Shown piece by piece: positions 1-9,904 of a DNA stretch of 19,932 nt; position 1 is the first letter of the stretch; each line of letters opens with the position of its first letter. The position numbers and the translations under genes were made by a program. The DNA is taken from assembly GCA_012839485.1 (NCBI GenBank), contig DUNF01000051.1:1-19932 (forward strand), read 5' to 3'. The DNA is from Acholeplasmataceae bacterium. GTDB taxonomy: Bacteria; Bacillota_I; Bacilli_A; ML615J-28; CAG-698. The notes under the pieces were generated by a model, which saw nothing but the letters and a program-made list of their open reading frames with translations, did not search any database and was not told the origin of the DNA.

Positions 1-2441
1 AAGACAATTAAGCTTTTCATTGTTCCAAGGTCTAACTTTGAAATCTTTTTACCTCTTCTATTGGAAGATCCTTTAACATCTTTATACCCTAAAGTATCAA
101 AGCCTTTATCACTAACACAGAAAATACTTAAATTGTTTGGATTATGTTCTTTACGGACAACATTAGCTGATGCATAAGTATTGTCTGACGTTCTTGTCAT
201 TTCTAAATAAGCTTTACCAACGTTATTCTTACGACCTTTATTAATTTCATTAGGTTTATAAGTAGTAATTGTATTATTCTTACCTAAACAAACAATTTCA
301 TCTTTTCGGTCTACGTAAAGCCCAGCTATAATTATATCATCAGGCCTGCTCTTAAGTTCCATTGCTTTAACTCCAAAAGATGGAGGAGCCATAATGCTAA
401 TTTCATCAGCGTTATAACGATTCATATAACCTTTTTCTGTAATCATTACTACTTCTTTTCTTGCGCCACTATCTACATCTACAGAAACTAAACGATCACC
501 TTTTCTAATTTGCGTAGCTTTTAGTGCTCTAGAATATCTAACTGCATAAAAGTCTTTAAGAACAGTTCTTTTTGTAAGTCCATTAGCGGTAGTGAATAAA
601 AAGTAAGTTTCTTCATCAAAATTAGTTACAGGATAAGCAAAAATAATCTTTTCTTTAGCTTCAATCTTAACAAGTGTTGAAATATTATAGCCTAAATCAC
701 GATGTCTAGCATCGGGAATATCTTTTACAGGTAAATATACATAATTTCCTAAACTTGTAAAGAATAAAATTGTATCAGCTGTTGTAACTTTAAACTCACT
801 AAGCAAAAAATCATCATCTTTGTATTTAGCTTCACCTAAATCACTATTATAGTTTCTCTCACCAATACGTTTTAAATATCCGTCATAAGTAACTAAAACT
901 CTAACATCTTCTTTAATAATTAACTCTTTTTGCTCAATAACGATTGTATCGATTTCTGCTTCAACTTTAGTTTTTCGTGGTGATGATAAAGCTTTTAATG
1001 TTTGGGTTAACTCATCTTTAATAACACCCATTAAACTACTTTCATCTTCCAAAATCTTTTCTAATGACTTAATTTTTTCCTCTAATTCTTTAGCTTCTTC
1101 TTCTAAAGCAAAGATATCCGTATTAGTTAATCTATATAATTGTAACATTACAATTGCTTCAGCTTGAAGTTCAGTAAAACCATAGAAATTCATTAAATTA
1201 TCTTTTGCATCTTTCTTATTTTTAGAATTTCTAATCGTTTGAATAACCGCATCTAAAATAGATGTCATCATAATCAAACCATCTACGATATGCGCTCTTC
1301 TTCTTGCAAACTCAAGCTCATAGTTACATCTATTAGTTGTTACTTCCTTTTGATGATTAATATAAGCATCTAAGATCTCTGCTAAGCCCATTGATTTAGG
1401 ATGTTTATCGCTAATACATGTTACATTAAAACTATAATTGATTTGAAGTTCTGTCATTTTATAGAAGAAATCACGAATATCTTTTGGATCAACACCTTTT
1501 TCTAAATCAACTACAATCTTTAAACCTTCACGGTCAGTTTCATCTCTAACTTCAATAATCCCAGCGATATTTTTATCTACATAAACTTCACTCATTTTCT
1601 TTACTACACTACCCTTATTTACACCATAAGGTATTTCAGTAAAGACAATTTGATTAATCTTTTTTCCTTCGATAATATCTGATTTAGCCCTAACAATAAT
1701 CTTTCCACGGCCTGTTTTATAGGCTTTCTTTAACTCTTTTTCCCCTTGAACAATTCCCCCAGTTGGAAAATCAGGTCCTTGCACATAAACCATTAACTCA
1801 TCTAAACTACAATTTGGATGATCAATACGGTAAATAGTTGCATTAATAACCTCATCAATATTATGAGGAGGAATTTCTGTAGCATAACCAGCGCTAATAC
1901 CCGTTGCACCATTTACTAAAATATTAGGAAACTTCGCAGGTAAAACAACTGGTTCTAACTCTTCATCATCAAAGTTAGGAACAAATCCTACAGTTCTTTT
2001 ATCAATATCTTTTAACAGCATCTCTGCATATTTACTTAAACGACATTCAGTATAACGCATTGCAGCTGCAGGATCACCATCAATTGAACCATTATTACCA
2101 TGCATATCAATTAAAGGAAGTCTCATTTTAAAATCTTGACTCATTCTAACTAAAGCATCATAAATTGAAGAATCACCATGAGGGTGATATTTACCTATAA
2201 CGTCCCCAACAATCCTCGCTGATTTTTTATAACCTTTATTAGAAAATACCCCAATTTTATACATTGCATAAAGGATTCTTCTTTGAACTGGCTTTAATCC
2301 ATCTCTAACATCGGGTAATGCCCGATCTTGAATAATCGCTTTTGAGTAACGAGCAAAACGGGTAGCAAAGACATCTTCAATATTTTCTTCAATAATACGC
2401 TCTTGAATAAACTTATCAATTTGGTCCATATTTTTACTCAT
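1..2441 (-). CDS. parC: DNA topoisomerase IV subunit A (3' end beyond window)
   Basis: ParC is the DNA-cleaving subunit of topoisomerase IV, which decatenates daughter chromosomes together with ParE. At least 813 residues are visible and the frame is still open at base 1, so the C-terminus is missing. The N-terminus carries the winged-helix block with RDGLKPVQRRILYAM (about residues 40-55), then the quinolone-resistance region YHPHGDSSIYDALVRM, with Ser and Asp at the usual resistance positions and so an apparently sensitive type. The catalytic Tyr lies in AAAMRYTE. A coiled-coil stretch and a beta-pinwheel C-terminal domain with repeated blades follow. I chose ATG at 2441 because AGGAGGAG lies five bases upstream; it overlaps the end of parE by 8 bases, indicating translational coupling. 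A second in-frame ATG at 2429 lacks such a site. GyrA is the alternative, but pairing with a ParE-like partner and the start EDVFATRFARYSKAIIQDRALP favour ParC. Confidence 0.93.
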   Translation of the reverse strand, partial: MSKNMDQIDKFIQERIIEENIEDVFATRFARYSKAIIQDRALPDVRDGLKPVQRRILYAMYKIGVFSNKGYKKSARIVGDVIGKYHPHGDSSIYDALVRMSQDFKMRLPLIDMHGNNGSIDGDPAAAMRYTECRLSKYAEMLLKDIDKRTVGFVPNFDDEELEPVVLPAKFPNILVNGATGISAGYATEIPPHNIDEVINATIYRIDHPNCSLDELMVYVQGPDFPTGGIVQGEKELKKAYKTGRGKIIVRAKSDIIEGKKINQIVFTEIPYGVNKGSVVKKMSEVYVDKNIAGIIEVRDETDREGLKIVVDLEKGVDPKDIRDFFYKMTELQINYSFNVTCISDKHPKSMGLAEILDAYINHQKEVTTNRCNYELEFARRRAHIVDGLIMMTSILDAVIQTIRNSKNKKDAKDNLMNFYGFTELQAEAIVMLQLYRLTNTDIFALEEEAKELEEKIKSLEKILEDESSLMGVIKDELTQTLKALSSPRKTKVEAEIDTIVIEQKELIIKEDVRVLVTYDGYLKRIGERNYNSDLGEAKYKDDDFLLSEFKVTTADTILFFTSLGNYVYLPVKDIPDARHRDLGYNISTLVKIEAKEKIIFAYPVTNFDEETYFLFTTANGLTKRTVLKDFYAVRYSRALKATQIRKGDRLVSVDVDSGARKEVVMITEKGYMNRYNADEISIMAPPSFGVKAMELKSRPDDIIIAGLYVDRKDEIVCLGKNNTITTYKPNEINKGRKNNVGKAYLEMTRTSDNTYASANVVRKEHNPNNLSIFCVSDKGFDTLGYKDVKGSSNRRGKKISKLDLGTMKSLIV

Positions 2442-4377
2442 AGTCTCCTCCTGCTTCTGCTTTTTCTAAGGTGAAGTTATCAACATTTTCAAATGAAACA
2501 TTATTTTCAATCCAGTTTCTTCTAGGCTCTACATCATCACCCATTAAGATTTCAATCTTTTCATCTGCGTAATCAAAATCTTCAATTTTAACTTGAATTA
2601 AAGTCCTCGTTTCTGGATTCATTGTTGTCTCCCATAATTGCTCAAAGTTCATTTCACCTAAGCCCTTATATCTTTGGATCATCACATTCTTTCCAGCTGT
2701 TAATTCTCTTAATTCATCATCATTCCAAGCATATTGATAATCTTTTCTTGTAGTGACTTTATATAAAGGTGGCTGAGCAATATAAATATAACCTTTCTCA
2801 ATTAACTCAGTCATATATCTAAAGAAAAATGTTAGTAAAAGAATTTGAATATGAGCTCCATCATCATCAGCATCAGTCATAATAATAATCTTTTTATAAT
2901 TTGATTTACTAATATTAAAATCTTGGCCAAAACCAGCACCTATAGAATGAACCAATGATAAAATCTCTTCATTTTTAAGTAAATCTTCTGGCTTTGTCCT
3001 TTCAGCGTTCAATACTTTACCTCTTAAAGGTAGAATAGCTTGAAACACACTATCTCTGCCTTGCTTTGCGGAACCACCTGCAGAATCTCCCTCTACAATA
3101 AACAATTCATTTTTATCAGGGTTTTTCTTCTGAGTAGGAACTAACTTACCTGTAAGATTAGTTTTCTTTGAAACAATTTTCTTTACTTTTCTAGCATCAG
3201 CTCTTGCTTTTCTGGCAGCTTCTCTCGCATTAGCTGCCCTAATCATCTTATCAATTAGCTTATTAGCAATTTCACCTTTTTCAGCTAAGAAGAAACCAAC
3301 TCTTTCATTCACAAAACTCTCTAGTGCACTCTTAGCTTCTGGAGTTCCTAGTTTGTTTTTAGTTTGTCCTTCAAACTGTAAAATTGTTTCAGGTATTCTA
3401 ATATTGATAATCGCTGTTAATCCTTCACGAATATCTGAACCCTCTAAATTAGGATCACGATCTTTTAAGAACTCTTTCATTCTCGCATAATCATTAAATG
3501 CTCTTGTTAAGCCGGCTCTAAAACCAGTTTCATGAGTTCCACCATCTTTTGTATTAATGTTATTTACAAATGAAACAATGTCTTCGCCATAAGCATCAGA
3601 TCCAAATTGCATTGCAACTTCTATACTGATTTGCTCTCTTGTTCCTTCAAAAAACAATGCATCATGGAAACTCTTACGTCCTTTAGTTTTTGATTCTAAA
3701 AACTCAATAATACCATTTTTAAATTGAAAAGTATCACTAGTACCATGACGCTCATCATCTAATTTAATTTTTAAACCTTTAATTAAAAAAGCCGATTCTT
3801 TCAATCGTTCCTTAATAATATTATTATCAAATCTAGTTGTACTAAAGATAGCTGGGTCTGGTTTAAATGTAATTTCTGTACCAGTACGATGCCCACTATA
3901 ATTTATAACTTTCGGGCTTCTGATTACTGATCCACCTTTTTCATACTTTTGGTAGAATTCTTTGCCATCACGTCTAATTCTCACTTCAACAATCGAACTT
4001 AAAGCATTAACTACAGCTGAACCAACACCATGTAAACCACCTGAAACTTTATAACCTCCAGATGCATCAAATTTACCACCAGCATGAAGTGTACAAAAAA
4101 CAACCTCAGGAGTTGGTCTACCTGACTTATGTCTGCCTATCGGAATACCTCTACCATTATCAGTAACAGTAGCCGAATTATCTTTATGAATTGTAACTTG
4201 GATTAAATTAGCTTCTCCTGCTAAGGCCTCATCAATAGAGTTATCTACTATCTCCCATAGTAAATGATGTAAACCTCTTGAATCAGTTGAACCAATATAC
4301 ATCCCTGGCCTTTTTCTAACGGCCTCTAATCCTTCCAAAACCTGGATATCTTTTTCTGTGTAACTTTGTTTCGCCAT
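2434..4377 (-). CDS. parE: DNA topoisomerase IV subunit B
   Basis: ParE is the ATPase subunit of topoisomerase IV and powers strand passage by ParC. The 647-residue product has the GHKL ATP-binding motifs DNSIDEA, DNGRGIP and GGLHGVGSAVVNALS in the first 130 residues. A transducer domain follows, then the TOPRIM motifs EGDSAGGSAKQGRD and MTDADDDGAH, and near the C-terminus RYKGLGEMN. The segment FKPDPAIFSTTRFDNN resembles ParE more than GyrB. I place the start at the ATG of MAKQSYTEKD, which has AAGGAG upstream; a longer frame to 4428 runs through the promoter and is unlikely to be translated. The gene overlaps parC by 8 bases and is divergent from plsY. It has an extended -10 promoter with a very short predicted leader. 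Confidence 0.95.
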   Translation of the reverse strand: MAKQSYTEKDIQVLEGLEAVRKRPGMYIGSTDSRGLHHLLWEIVDNSIDEALAGEANLIQVTIHKDNSATVTDNGRGIPIGRHKSGRPTPEVVFCTLHAGGKFDASGGYKVSGGLHGVGSAVVNALSSIVEVRIRRDGKEFYQKYEKGGSVIRSPKVINYSGHRTGTEITFKPDPAIFSTTRFDNNIIKERLKESAFLIKGLKIKLDDERHGTSDTFQFKNGIIEFLESKTKGRKSFHDALFFEGTREQISIEVAMQFGSDAYGEDIVSFVNNINTKDGGTHETGFRAGLTRAFNDYARMKEFLKDRDPNLEGSDIREGLTAIINIRIPETILQFEGQTKNKLGTPEAKSALESFVNERVGFFLAEKGEIANKLIDKMIRAANAREAARKARADARKVKKIVSKKTNLTGKLVPTQKKNPDKNELFIVEGDSAGGSAKQGRDSVFQAILPLRGKVLNAERTKPEDLLKNEEILSLVHSIGAGFGQDFNISKSNYKKIIIMTDADDDGAHIQILLLTFFFRYMTELIEKGYIYIAQPPLYKVTTRKDYQYAWNDDELRELTAGKNVMIQRYKGLGEMNFEQLWETTMNPETRTLIQVKIEDFDYADEKIEILMGDDVEPRRNWIENNVSFENVDNFTLEKAEAGGDYE

Positions 4378-4396
4378 ATAACCACTCCTTTTATAT

Positions 4397-4425
4397 ATTA
4401 TACCACATATTAAACTAAAAGTAAA
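4397..4425 (-). promoter_or_regulatory. Promoter of the parE-parC operon
   Basis: Read on the minus strand, a -35 TTTACT (4425-4420) is separated by 17 bases from -10 TATAAT (4402-4397). The -10 is preceded by TGG, making it an extended -10. The expected transcript start falls near 4390, essentially at the AAGGAG ribosome site (4390-4385), so the 5' leader would be only about 13 bases. Confidence 0.75.
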
Positions 4426-4537
4426 CACTTATTTTTATATTTTAACATATTCATTTTTAATAATTGAATATGTTTTATAAACATTTTATATATAAATACT
4501 TAAATAAATGAAAATTAAAATACTTTTTTTATATTTT

Positions 4538-4568
4538 TTGTATAAAAATATAAACAATATGGTATAAT
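4538..4568 (+). promoter_or_regulatory. Promoter of plsY
   Basis: An extended -10, TGGTATAAT, ends at 4568. The best upstream hexamer is TTGTAT at 4538-4543, with a long 19-base spacer, so recognition probably leans on the TGn extension. The AAAGGTGAT ribosome site follows within 20 bases. The 4429-4537 stretch between the divergent promoters is almost pure A/T and shows no gene. Confidence 0.65.
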
Positions 4569-4584
4569 AATTAAAGGTGATTTT

Positions 4585-5235
4585 ATGAATATCTATCTAG
4601 AAATATTATTATTAGTCTTATCATATATTTTAGGATCTATTCCCTTTGGCCTTTTACTTGGTAAAATTAAAGGAATTGACTTAAGAGAGGTTGGCTCGAA
4701 AAATATCGGAACTACCAATGCCTGGCGTAACCTAGGGCCAGGATTAGGAATTCTTACTTTAATTCTAGATGTCTTTAAAGCTGTTATTATTTTAGGATTA
4801 GTAAGGTATAACGTTATTCCTAATGAAGGTATTATTATTGATCCTATCTTTTACGGCTTAGCTGCCGCAATCGGCCACACACATTCAATCTTCTTAAAGT
4901 TTAAAGGAGGTAAAGCTGTAGCATGTACTGCAGGTGTGTTACTTGTATACTCTCCTGCTACTACTATTATCTTTGCTTTTGTCTTTTTTGTAACATTATT
5001 TATTTCTAAATATGTTTCTTTAGGTTCAATGATGGCTATTTTAGTTACCTTTTTAGTTTCTTTTATGATTCCATATTTAGGTGGTAAAGACTTTATTACT
5101 GACTTACAACTAGACTTTGACTTTGTGATTGCATTAGGAATCTTTTGTGTTTACATCTTTTTAAATCATATCTCAAACATTAAAAGAATTCAAAGTGGCG
5201 AAGAAAGAAAAATACACTTAATAAAAAAAAGATGA
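4585..5235 (+). CDS. plsY: Glycerol-3-phosphate acyltransferase PlsY
   Basis: PlsY is an integral membrane enzyme that transfers the acyl group from acyl-phosphate to glycerol-3-phosphate, the first committed step of phospholipid synthesis in most Gram-positive bacteria. The 216-residue protein has the family's hydrophobic segments and its conserved loops: GSIPFGLLLGKIKGIDLR followed by GSKNIGTTNAWR (residues about 17-50), GHTHSIFLKFKGGKAVA (about 97-113), and NHISNIKRIQSG near the C-terminus. Length is normal for the family (about 190-220). The ATG is preceded by AAAGGTGAT, a close match to the anti-Shine-Dalgarno complement. It stands divergent from parE and is followed directly by a strong terminator, so it is monocistronic. 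Everything downstream up to the lipoprotein gene appears to be inserted DNA. Confidence 0.95.
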   Translation: MNIYLEILLLVLSYILGSIPFGLLLGKIKGIDLREVGSKNIGTTNAWRNLGPGLGILTLILDVFKAVIILGLVRYNVIPNEGIIIDPIFYGLAAAIGHTHSIFLKFKGGKAVACTAGVLLVYSPATTIIFAFVFFVTLFISKYVSLGSMMAILVTFLVSFMIPYLGGKDFITDLQLDFDFVIALGIFCVYIFLNHISNIKRIQSGEERKIHLIKKR

Positions 5236-5263
5236 TTTAATGAGCACACAACGTAAGAACGAT

Positions 5264-5294
5264 AACTGTCTAGAGTAAAATCTAGGCAGTTTTT
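5264..5294 (+). terminator. Rho-independent terminator of plsY
   Basis: The arms AACTGTCTAGA (5264-5274) and TCTAGGCAGTT (5281-5291) pair over 11 bp with one G-U around the loop GTAAAA, followed by a T run. The inner 16 bases CTAGAGTAAAATCTAG recur exactly in the terminator behind the recombinase gene at 16450-16465. Confidence 0.85.
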
Positions 5295-5442
5295 CATTTT
5301 CAAAAGAAAAAGAAACTTAAAAAGATACCCACTGTAAGGGATAAAACTTAATCAGGTCTAAATACAACATGATTAAAGAGCTTATAACTCAAGGGTGATT
5401 ATTAAAATTGATATTTAAATTTTTAATTTATAAAAATAAAAA
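5295..5442. other. AT-rich intergenic stretch without a recognisable gene
   Basis: Between the plsY terminator and the hsdM terminator I see no open frame with a ribosome site. A short GC-richer patch (CCCACTGTAAGGG near 5330) stands out, but I cannot assign it a function. If the island is a single insertion, the left attachment half-site would lie here. Confidence 0.4.
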
Positions 5443-5470
5443 AGCACTTACTTACATAGAAGTAAATGCT
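5432..5470 (-). terminator. Terminator of the xre-hsdR-hsdM operon
   Basis: Read on the minus strand, AGCATTTACTT (5470-5460) pairs fully, with one G-U, with AAGTAAGTGCT (5453-5443) around a six-base loop, followed by TTTTTTATTTTT-like sequence. It lies 29 bases after the hsdM stop codon. Confidence 0.8.
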
Positions 5471-5498
5471 CAATATAGATTTTTATTTAAACCTTCAA

Positions 5499-7334
5499 TT
5501 ATACTAAGTTATCTAGTTTTGAATATTCTTTATCAATTTTTTCTTTATATGATTCTACGTTATTGAAAATTTCATCTACAACCAATCCAACTCTGTCTTG
5601 TTCGGCTTTGTTAGGGAAAGAAATAATGTAGTCTTGAAATCTAGTATCATTAATAGCTTTTTTATTTGTGCCTCGCGCTAATCGTTGAACTATTTCTTTT
5701 CTTCTTGAATTGAAGTAAGCATAATAATATTTTAGATTTGTATTCTTTGGATCTTTTGGTGTAAGAATGAAACATAAATCGGAGGCAACGAACTTACGTC
5801 CATTAGTATAATGAACTTTGCCTAATGAACCTCCTGCGCCGAATACGAAAACAAGCGCTTCACAATCGTGAGTATATTCGGAATGAGTTAGCCAAGTGTC
5901 TGAAGCTGTAATAAATGTATACTCCCCTTCTTCGCGTTTACTACTTTGTACAGTTCCTTTTTGAACATAGAAAATATCTCCTATTCTCTTATTAGGTTCT
6001 CCATCAGATTCATAATACGAATACGGATGAAAATCATACTCAGAACTATAATCTTCATATGAAACTATTTTACCTGAAGATTTTCTTGTAAAATCATCGA
6101 TTGAGATTTCGTTTCCCAAAACCTTTTTAAATAATTCTATTTCATGTTTTACGGTTGGTAAATCATTCTCTTCAATCGGAAGTCTTCCTTCACCTTTTTC
6201 AAATCCATCATTTTCAACCATTTTGAGATATATTTTTCCAACATCTTTATATTTTTTATCAAAGAATAAAATCAAAGTGCTAACACCAGAATAAGGTTTA
6301 AAAACATAAGGATGAAGGCCAACAACTGCATATAATCCTGTTTTAATCATTAATTTTCTGAGTTCAATATAAGCGCTTTGATTATTTGCAATAATACCTT
6401 CAGGAACAATAAATGCACCTTTTCCATCTTTTGTTAAATGCCCCATAATGTATTCTGAGAATAATACCTCAGCTTTTTTTGATGAAATCGAAAACTTGTT
6501 ATGTGGTGTAATTCCTCCTTTTGGAGTAAAGAAAGGCGGGTTCGCTAAAATAACATCATATTTGTCATTCCATTTTTCATCAAAAGTTAATGTATCATAT
6601 TCGTTAATATCTGGTTCAGTGCAACCATGAAGATACATATTCATCTCCGCTATACGCACCATAGATGGTTCTATATCATATCCGCAAATATTACTTAATA
6701 TTTTTTTCTTTTCATCATAATTCAAGTTTTTATTTTCTTCAGCACTAATAATATGCTTATAGGCTGATATTAAGAAGCCAGCAGTTCCACAAGCTGGGTC
6801 AAGAATTTTACTCTCTTTTGATGGCTTCACAACCTCAACCATAAAATCAATAATATGTCTTGGAGTTCTAAATTGACCCAACTCACCCTGTGAACCTAAA
6901 ACTCGTAATAAATATTCGTAGGCATCGCCTAAAACTTCACTATCTCCATAGTTTAACTCATCAATTTCCTTAAGAAACAACGACAATACTTCAGGATCTC
7001 TATATGGTACCGTAGCGTTTTTAAATATTTGCTTAAATGTCTTTGGCAAATTTGGATGAATATAAAATTGCTCTAGTGCTTCAACATAAAGATTCATCCT
7101 ATTCTGAGCACTTACAGATTTTTTCATAATTTCTCTCCATGAATATTTAGCAAACTCATTTGAAAAATAAGAAGGCTCTCCACCCATTTCAATCGCTTCT
7201 TGATCTATATCATCCATAAATTTGTAAAGCATAGCTAATGTTATTTGTTCAACTTGTGTATTTGGTGCAGGTAATTTTCCAACCAAAATATCTCTTGCAT
7301 TGTCAATAATTCTTTTTGTGTTTTGGTCTAGCAT
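5499..7334 (-). CDS. hsdM: Type I N6-adenine methyltransferase with fused single-TRD specificity domain (HsdM-S)
   Basis: This is the modification subunit of a type I-like restriction system; it methylates adenine at the recognition site. Residues 1 to about 430 are an HsdM: an N-terminal helical region, the SAM-binding motif ILDPACGTAGFL (about 177-188) and the catalytic motif NPPFF (265-269). From about residue 440 to 611 the protein continues into an HsdS-type target-recognition domain (IGDIFYVQKGT ... LARGTNKKAINDTRFQDY) ending in a short helical tail. No separate hsdS lies nearby, so specificity appears to come from this one TRD per chain. A pair of fused subunits would then read two half-sites. 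The ATG has AAGGAG eight bases upstream and starts 12 bases after the hsdR stop codon. A strong terminator follows. The methyltransferase call is very secure; the fused TRD call is good. Confidence 0.9.
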   Translation of the reverse strand: MLDQNTKRIIDNARDILVGKLPAPNTQVEQITLAMLYKFMDDIDQEAIEMGGEPSYFSNEFAKYSWREIMKKSVSAQNRMNLYVEALEQFYIHPNLPKTFKQIFKNATVPYRDPEVLSLFLKEIDELNYGDSEVLGDAYEYLLRVLGSQGELGQFRTPRHIIDFMVEVVKPSKESKILDPACGTAGFLISAYKHIISAEENKNLNYDEKKKILSNICGYDIEPSMVRIAEMNMYLHGCTEPDINEYDTLTFDEKWNDKYDVILANPPFFTPKGGITPHNKFSISSKKAEVLFSEYIMGHLTKDGKGAFIVPEGIIANNQSAYIELRKLMIKTGLYAVVGLHPYVFKPYSGVSTLILFFDKKYKDVGKIYLKMVENDGFEKGEGRLPIEENDLPTVKHEIELFKKVLGNEISIDDFTRKSSGKIVSYEDYSSEYDFHPYSYYESDGEPNKRIGDIFYVQKGTVQSSKREEGEYTFITASDTWLTHSEYTHDCEALVFVFGAGGSLGKVHYTNGRKFVASDLCFILTPKDPKNTNLKYYYAYFNSRRKEIVQRLARGTNKKAINDTRFQDYIISFPNKAEQDRVGLVVDEIFNNVESYKEKIDKEYSKLDNLV

Positions 7335-7346
7335 TTTATATTCTCC

Positions 7347-9902
7347 TTATGCATAAAATCTTTCGCAGTTAATAGCGTTTGTAGTTACATAGTAAGGTAT
7401 GTAATCTAAAACAGGCATATTTTTAATTTTCTCTGATTTAATTTGTCTCACAGATTCTTTTAGTGGGGAATTAATCAGGATATTGTATTGTTTATGTTTA
7501 ATAGCTTCTCTAATTCCTGCATCAACTAAATATGCAACAAATATTTCTCTAAGAGCAGGAATCGTCTCAGGATGCAACTCTATATCATCCTTATTTATTA
7601 ATATGAAGTTTTCAAATTCATCATTTAAAATTTCTTCTTTAGTCTTATATTCTTCATGACCTGTAATAATGTTATGAGCAACTTCACGAATAGTAAGGTG
7701 TCTCTTTAATCCTAGAGCCCTTTCAATTTTTTCTAGTGTGAAGAATTCAACAGGTTTATTAAATATTTCACGTTGAAGATAATCCATTAAGCCATCTTCA
7801 TCCTGATTTCTAATAAAAATTTGTATATTTGGGTCAACATTAACTTTTTCTGAGAAAGAACTATAGAATTTTCTATCAATTTTCATTCCAGCAGGGCCAA
7901 TAGTTTCCTCAGTAATTGTTTGGATAGTATCTTGTGATAGATTAATTACCTTTTCTATTTCTGGTTTAAATCCGCCTCCATCACCATTTCCGCTACCATG
8001 TCTTAAAACTAGTTTAATTTTTTCATCATAATTAAATTCTTTTTCAAAATATTCACAAACTCCAAAAAAGTCAAATAACTTAAAATAGTTTTTAGGTGCT
8101 TTAATATTTTCATATTTAAAATCAAAGATACGTGTTCCTCTACCTTTCATTTGAATAAAATCTGAAGGAGAGAAAATTGGCCTACAAAAACATACGTTCA
8201 ATAAATCTCTACAATCGTAACCAGTTGTCATCATACCCACAGTAACTGCGACTCTGGATTTAGAGGAATCGTAGTCTTCAATAAAATTAGTATGACCATT
8301 TAAATTATTGTTGGCAAAATTAATTGTCATTTGTTGTGAATCAGGTATATTTGAAGTTATTTGAATAGCAAAATCAGAATTATATTTGCCAGGGAACATT
8401 TTATCTGCTAATACATTTAATATTTGAGTGATTTTGCATGCATGTTCAATACTTACACAAAAGAAGATTGTTTTACCGATTTCATTAGTAATAGGGTCCC
8501 TTTCAGCATTCTTCAAAAAAGTAGAACAAAATAATTCATTTGTTGATTCACTGAAAAACTCTTTTTCAAAATCTTTAGATGTGAATACTTTTTTTGTTTC
8601 ACCTTTATCAGATTTAAAAGTCATCTCAAAGTTTTCATCATCGGAGGAAATGGTCAATCCATTATCTGATAATAATTTTGTAGTTATTTCACTTCTAGCA
8701 TCAATCACTACAGGATTAACTAATATTCCATCTTTAACACCATCATTAAGAGTATATGAAAAAGTAGGTGTACCACTGTCACATCCAAAAATATGATATG
8801 TATCCATCAATAATCTTTTTTCAATTTCTCTTGGGTCATCATCATCAAAATCTACTCCTTTAAGATAATTTTTAGGAGTAGCGGTTAATCCGAGTTTATA
8901 GCCAATAAAATACTCAAAAATAGCTCTATTAGATGCACCAAGAACTCTATGTGCTTCATCAGAAATTACCAAATCAAAATCTGATGGTTTAAATAATTTT
9001 CTATATTTGTTATCAATAGAGAAGGATTGAATAGTACTAATAACAACATCAGCCTTAATCCAATCATCTTTATTTTCTTTATATACAGCAACTTTTATTC
9101 CATCTTTTGATAAGTATTTAGTTAAGTCTTTTTTTGCTTGATTTTCTAATTCTAGTCTATCGACTAAAAATAATACTCGGTTAGCAACTTCACTTCGTAT
9201 AAATAGCTTAATAACGCCGGCAGCAGTTAGTGTTTTACCTGTACCTGTTGCCATTTCAAATAAAAACCTATTTTTCTTGTTTGAGACAGCCTCCTGAACG
9301 CTTTTAATAGCATTTAGTTGATAATACCTTAAAATTCTTATTTCCTTTTCTTTGCAATATTTGTCTATTTCGTCCTCATTGCGAAGTTTCCATACAATGT
9401 TATTCTCAAGAGAAGGGTCTTGTGATAAAGCTATGAAGTATTTATCAACATTCATATTTACCAAAACATTTGTAGCGGAATTTAATGCCTTACTTTCAAT
9501 CAGTGATTCGTATGTTGGAAAAGCAGTAATAATTTCTGGATTTCCTTTTGATAAATTCCAAAAATAATGTGTTTCACCATTTGACAAAATGATGTATTTA
9601 GCTCTTAAAGAGTTAGCATATTTTCTTGCTTGTTCTTTGGCAATTAAAGGATTTATACCTTCTCTTTTTGCTTCTAATACAATTAATGGATTGCTTTTAT
9701 CATCCAACAACAAATAATCAATAAAACCATTTTTTGTTTTTTCAAAATCCTCGCCGAAAGAATCAATATCTTTTTGTGTAATTTTTACATTTGGTTCAAG
9801 ACAAATATTAGCTGGTCCTTCATCGGTATCAAAAAATCTCCAGCCAGACTCCTCTAATAATTTATTTATTTTTATTCTTGCCTTTGCTTCTTTAGCCTTC
9901 AT
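7347..9902 (-). CDS. hsdR: Type I restriction endonuclease subunit R (EcoEI-like)
   Basis: HsdR is the DNA-translocating and cleaving subunit of the type I complex. The 851-residue chain has an N-terminal nuclease domain with Asp62 and the ExK pair in LEAKRE (77-79). Helicase superfamily 2 motifs follow: Walker A ATGTGKT (218-224), DEAH (315-318), GLTATPKN (338-345) and the arginine-finger motif QMKGRGTR (584-591). The last 250 residues resemble the EcoEI-type C-terminal domain that docks on the methyltransferase. All catalytic motifs are intact, so it should be active. The start ATG lies two bases after the stop of the small HTH gene, and its GGAG ribosome site lies inside that gene's 3' end, implying coupled translation. 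Long plus-strand frames within it are antisense shadows. Confidence 0.93.
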   Translation of the reverse strand: MKAKEAKARIKINKLLEESGWRFFDTDEGPANICLEPNVKITQKDIDSFGEDFEKTKNGFIDYLLLDDKSNPLIVLEAKREGINPLIAKEQARKYANSLRAKYIILSNGETHYFWNLSKGNPEIITAFPTYESLIESKALNSATNVLVNMNVDKYFIALSQDPSLENNIVWKLRNEDEIDKYCKEKEIRILRYYQLNAIKSVQEAVSNKKNRFLFEMATGTGKTLTAAGVIKLFIRSEVANRVLFLVDRLELENQAKKDLTKYLSKDGIKVAVYKENKDDWIKADVVISTIQSFSIDNKYRKLFKPSDFDLVISDEAHRVLGASNRAIFEYFIGYKLGLTATPKNYLKGVDFDDDDPREIEKRLLMDTYHIFGCDSGTPTFSYTLNDGVKDGILVNPVVIDARSEITTKLLSDNGLTISSDDENFEMTFKSDKGETKKVFTSKDFEKEFFSESTNELFCSTFLKNAERDPITNEIGKTIFFCVSIEHACKITQILNVLADKMFPGKYNSDFAIQITSNIPDSQQMTINFANNNLNGHTNFIEDYDSSKSRVAVTVGMMTTGYDCRDLLNVCFCRPIFSPSDFIQMKGRGTRIFDFKYENIKAPKNYFKLFDFFGVCEYFEKEFNYDEKIKLVLRHGSGNGDGGGFKPEIEKVINLSQDTIQTITEETIGPAGMKIDRKFYSSFSEKVNVDPNIQIFIRNQDEDGLMDYLQREIFNKPVEFFTLEKIERALGLKRHLTIREVAHNIITGHEEYKTKEEILNDEFENFILINKDDIELHPETIPALREIFVAYLVDAGIREAIKHKQYNILINSPLKESVRQIKSEKIKNMPVLDYIPYYVTTNAINCERFYA

Positions 9903-9904
9903 AC

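Noticed and set aside
4378..4428. Longer parE reading frame with an N-terminal extension
   Set aside because: The added 17 codons run over the -10 box and the ribosome site of the shorter start, and ParE proteins begin near MAKQSYTEKD.
5236..5260. Read-through of the plsY TGA as tryptophan (Mollicutes code)
   Set aside because: Tryptophan is encoded by TGG throughout the window, and a terminator follows the TGA within 30 bases.
8428..8796. 122-codon plus-strand open frame inside hsdR
   Set aside because: It is antisense to a gene with intact helicase motifs, has no ribosome site, and its translation looks like low-complexity antisense. The same holds for 6448-6630 and 9352-9567.
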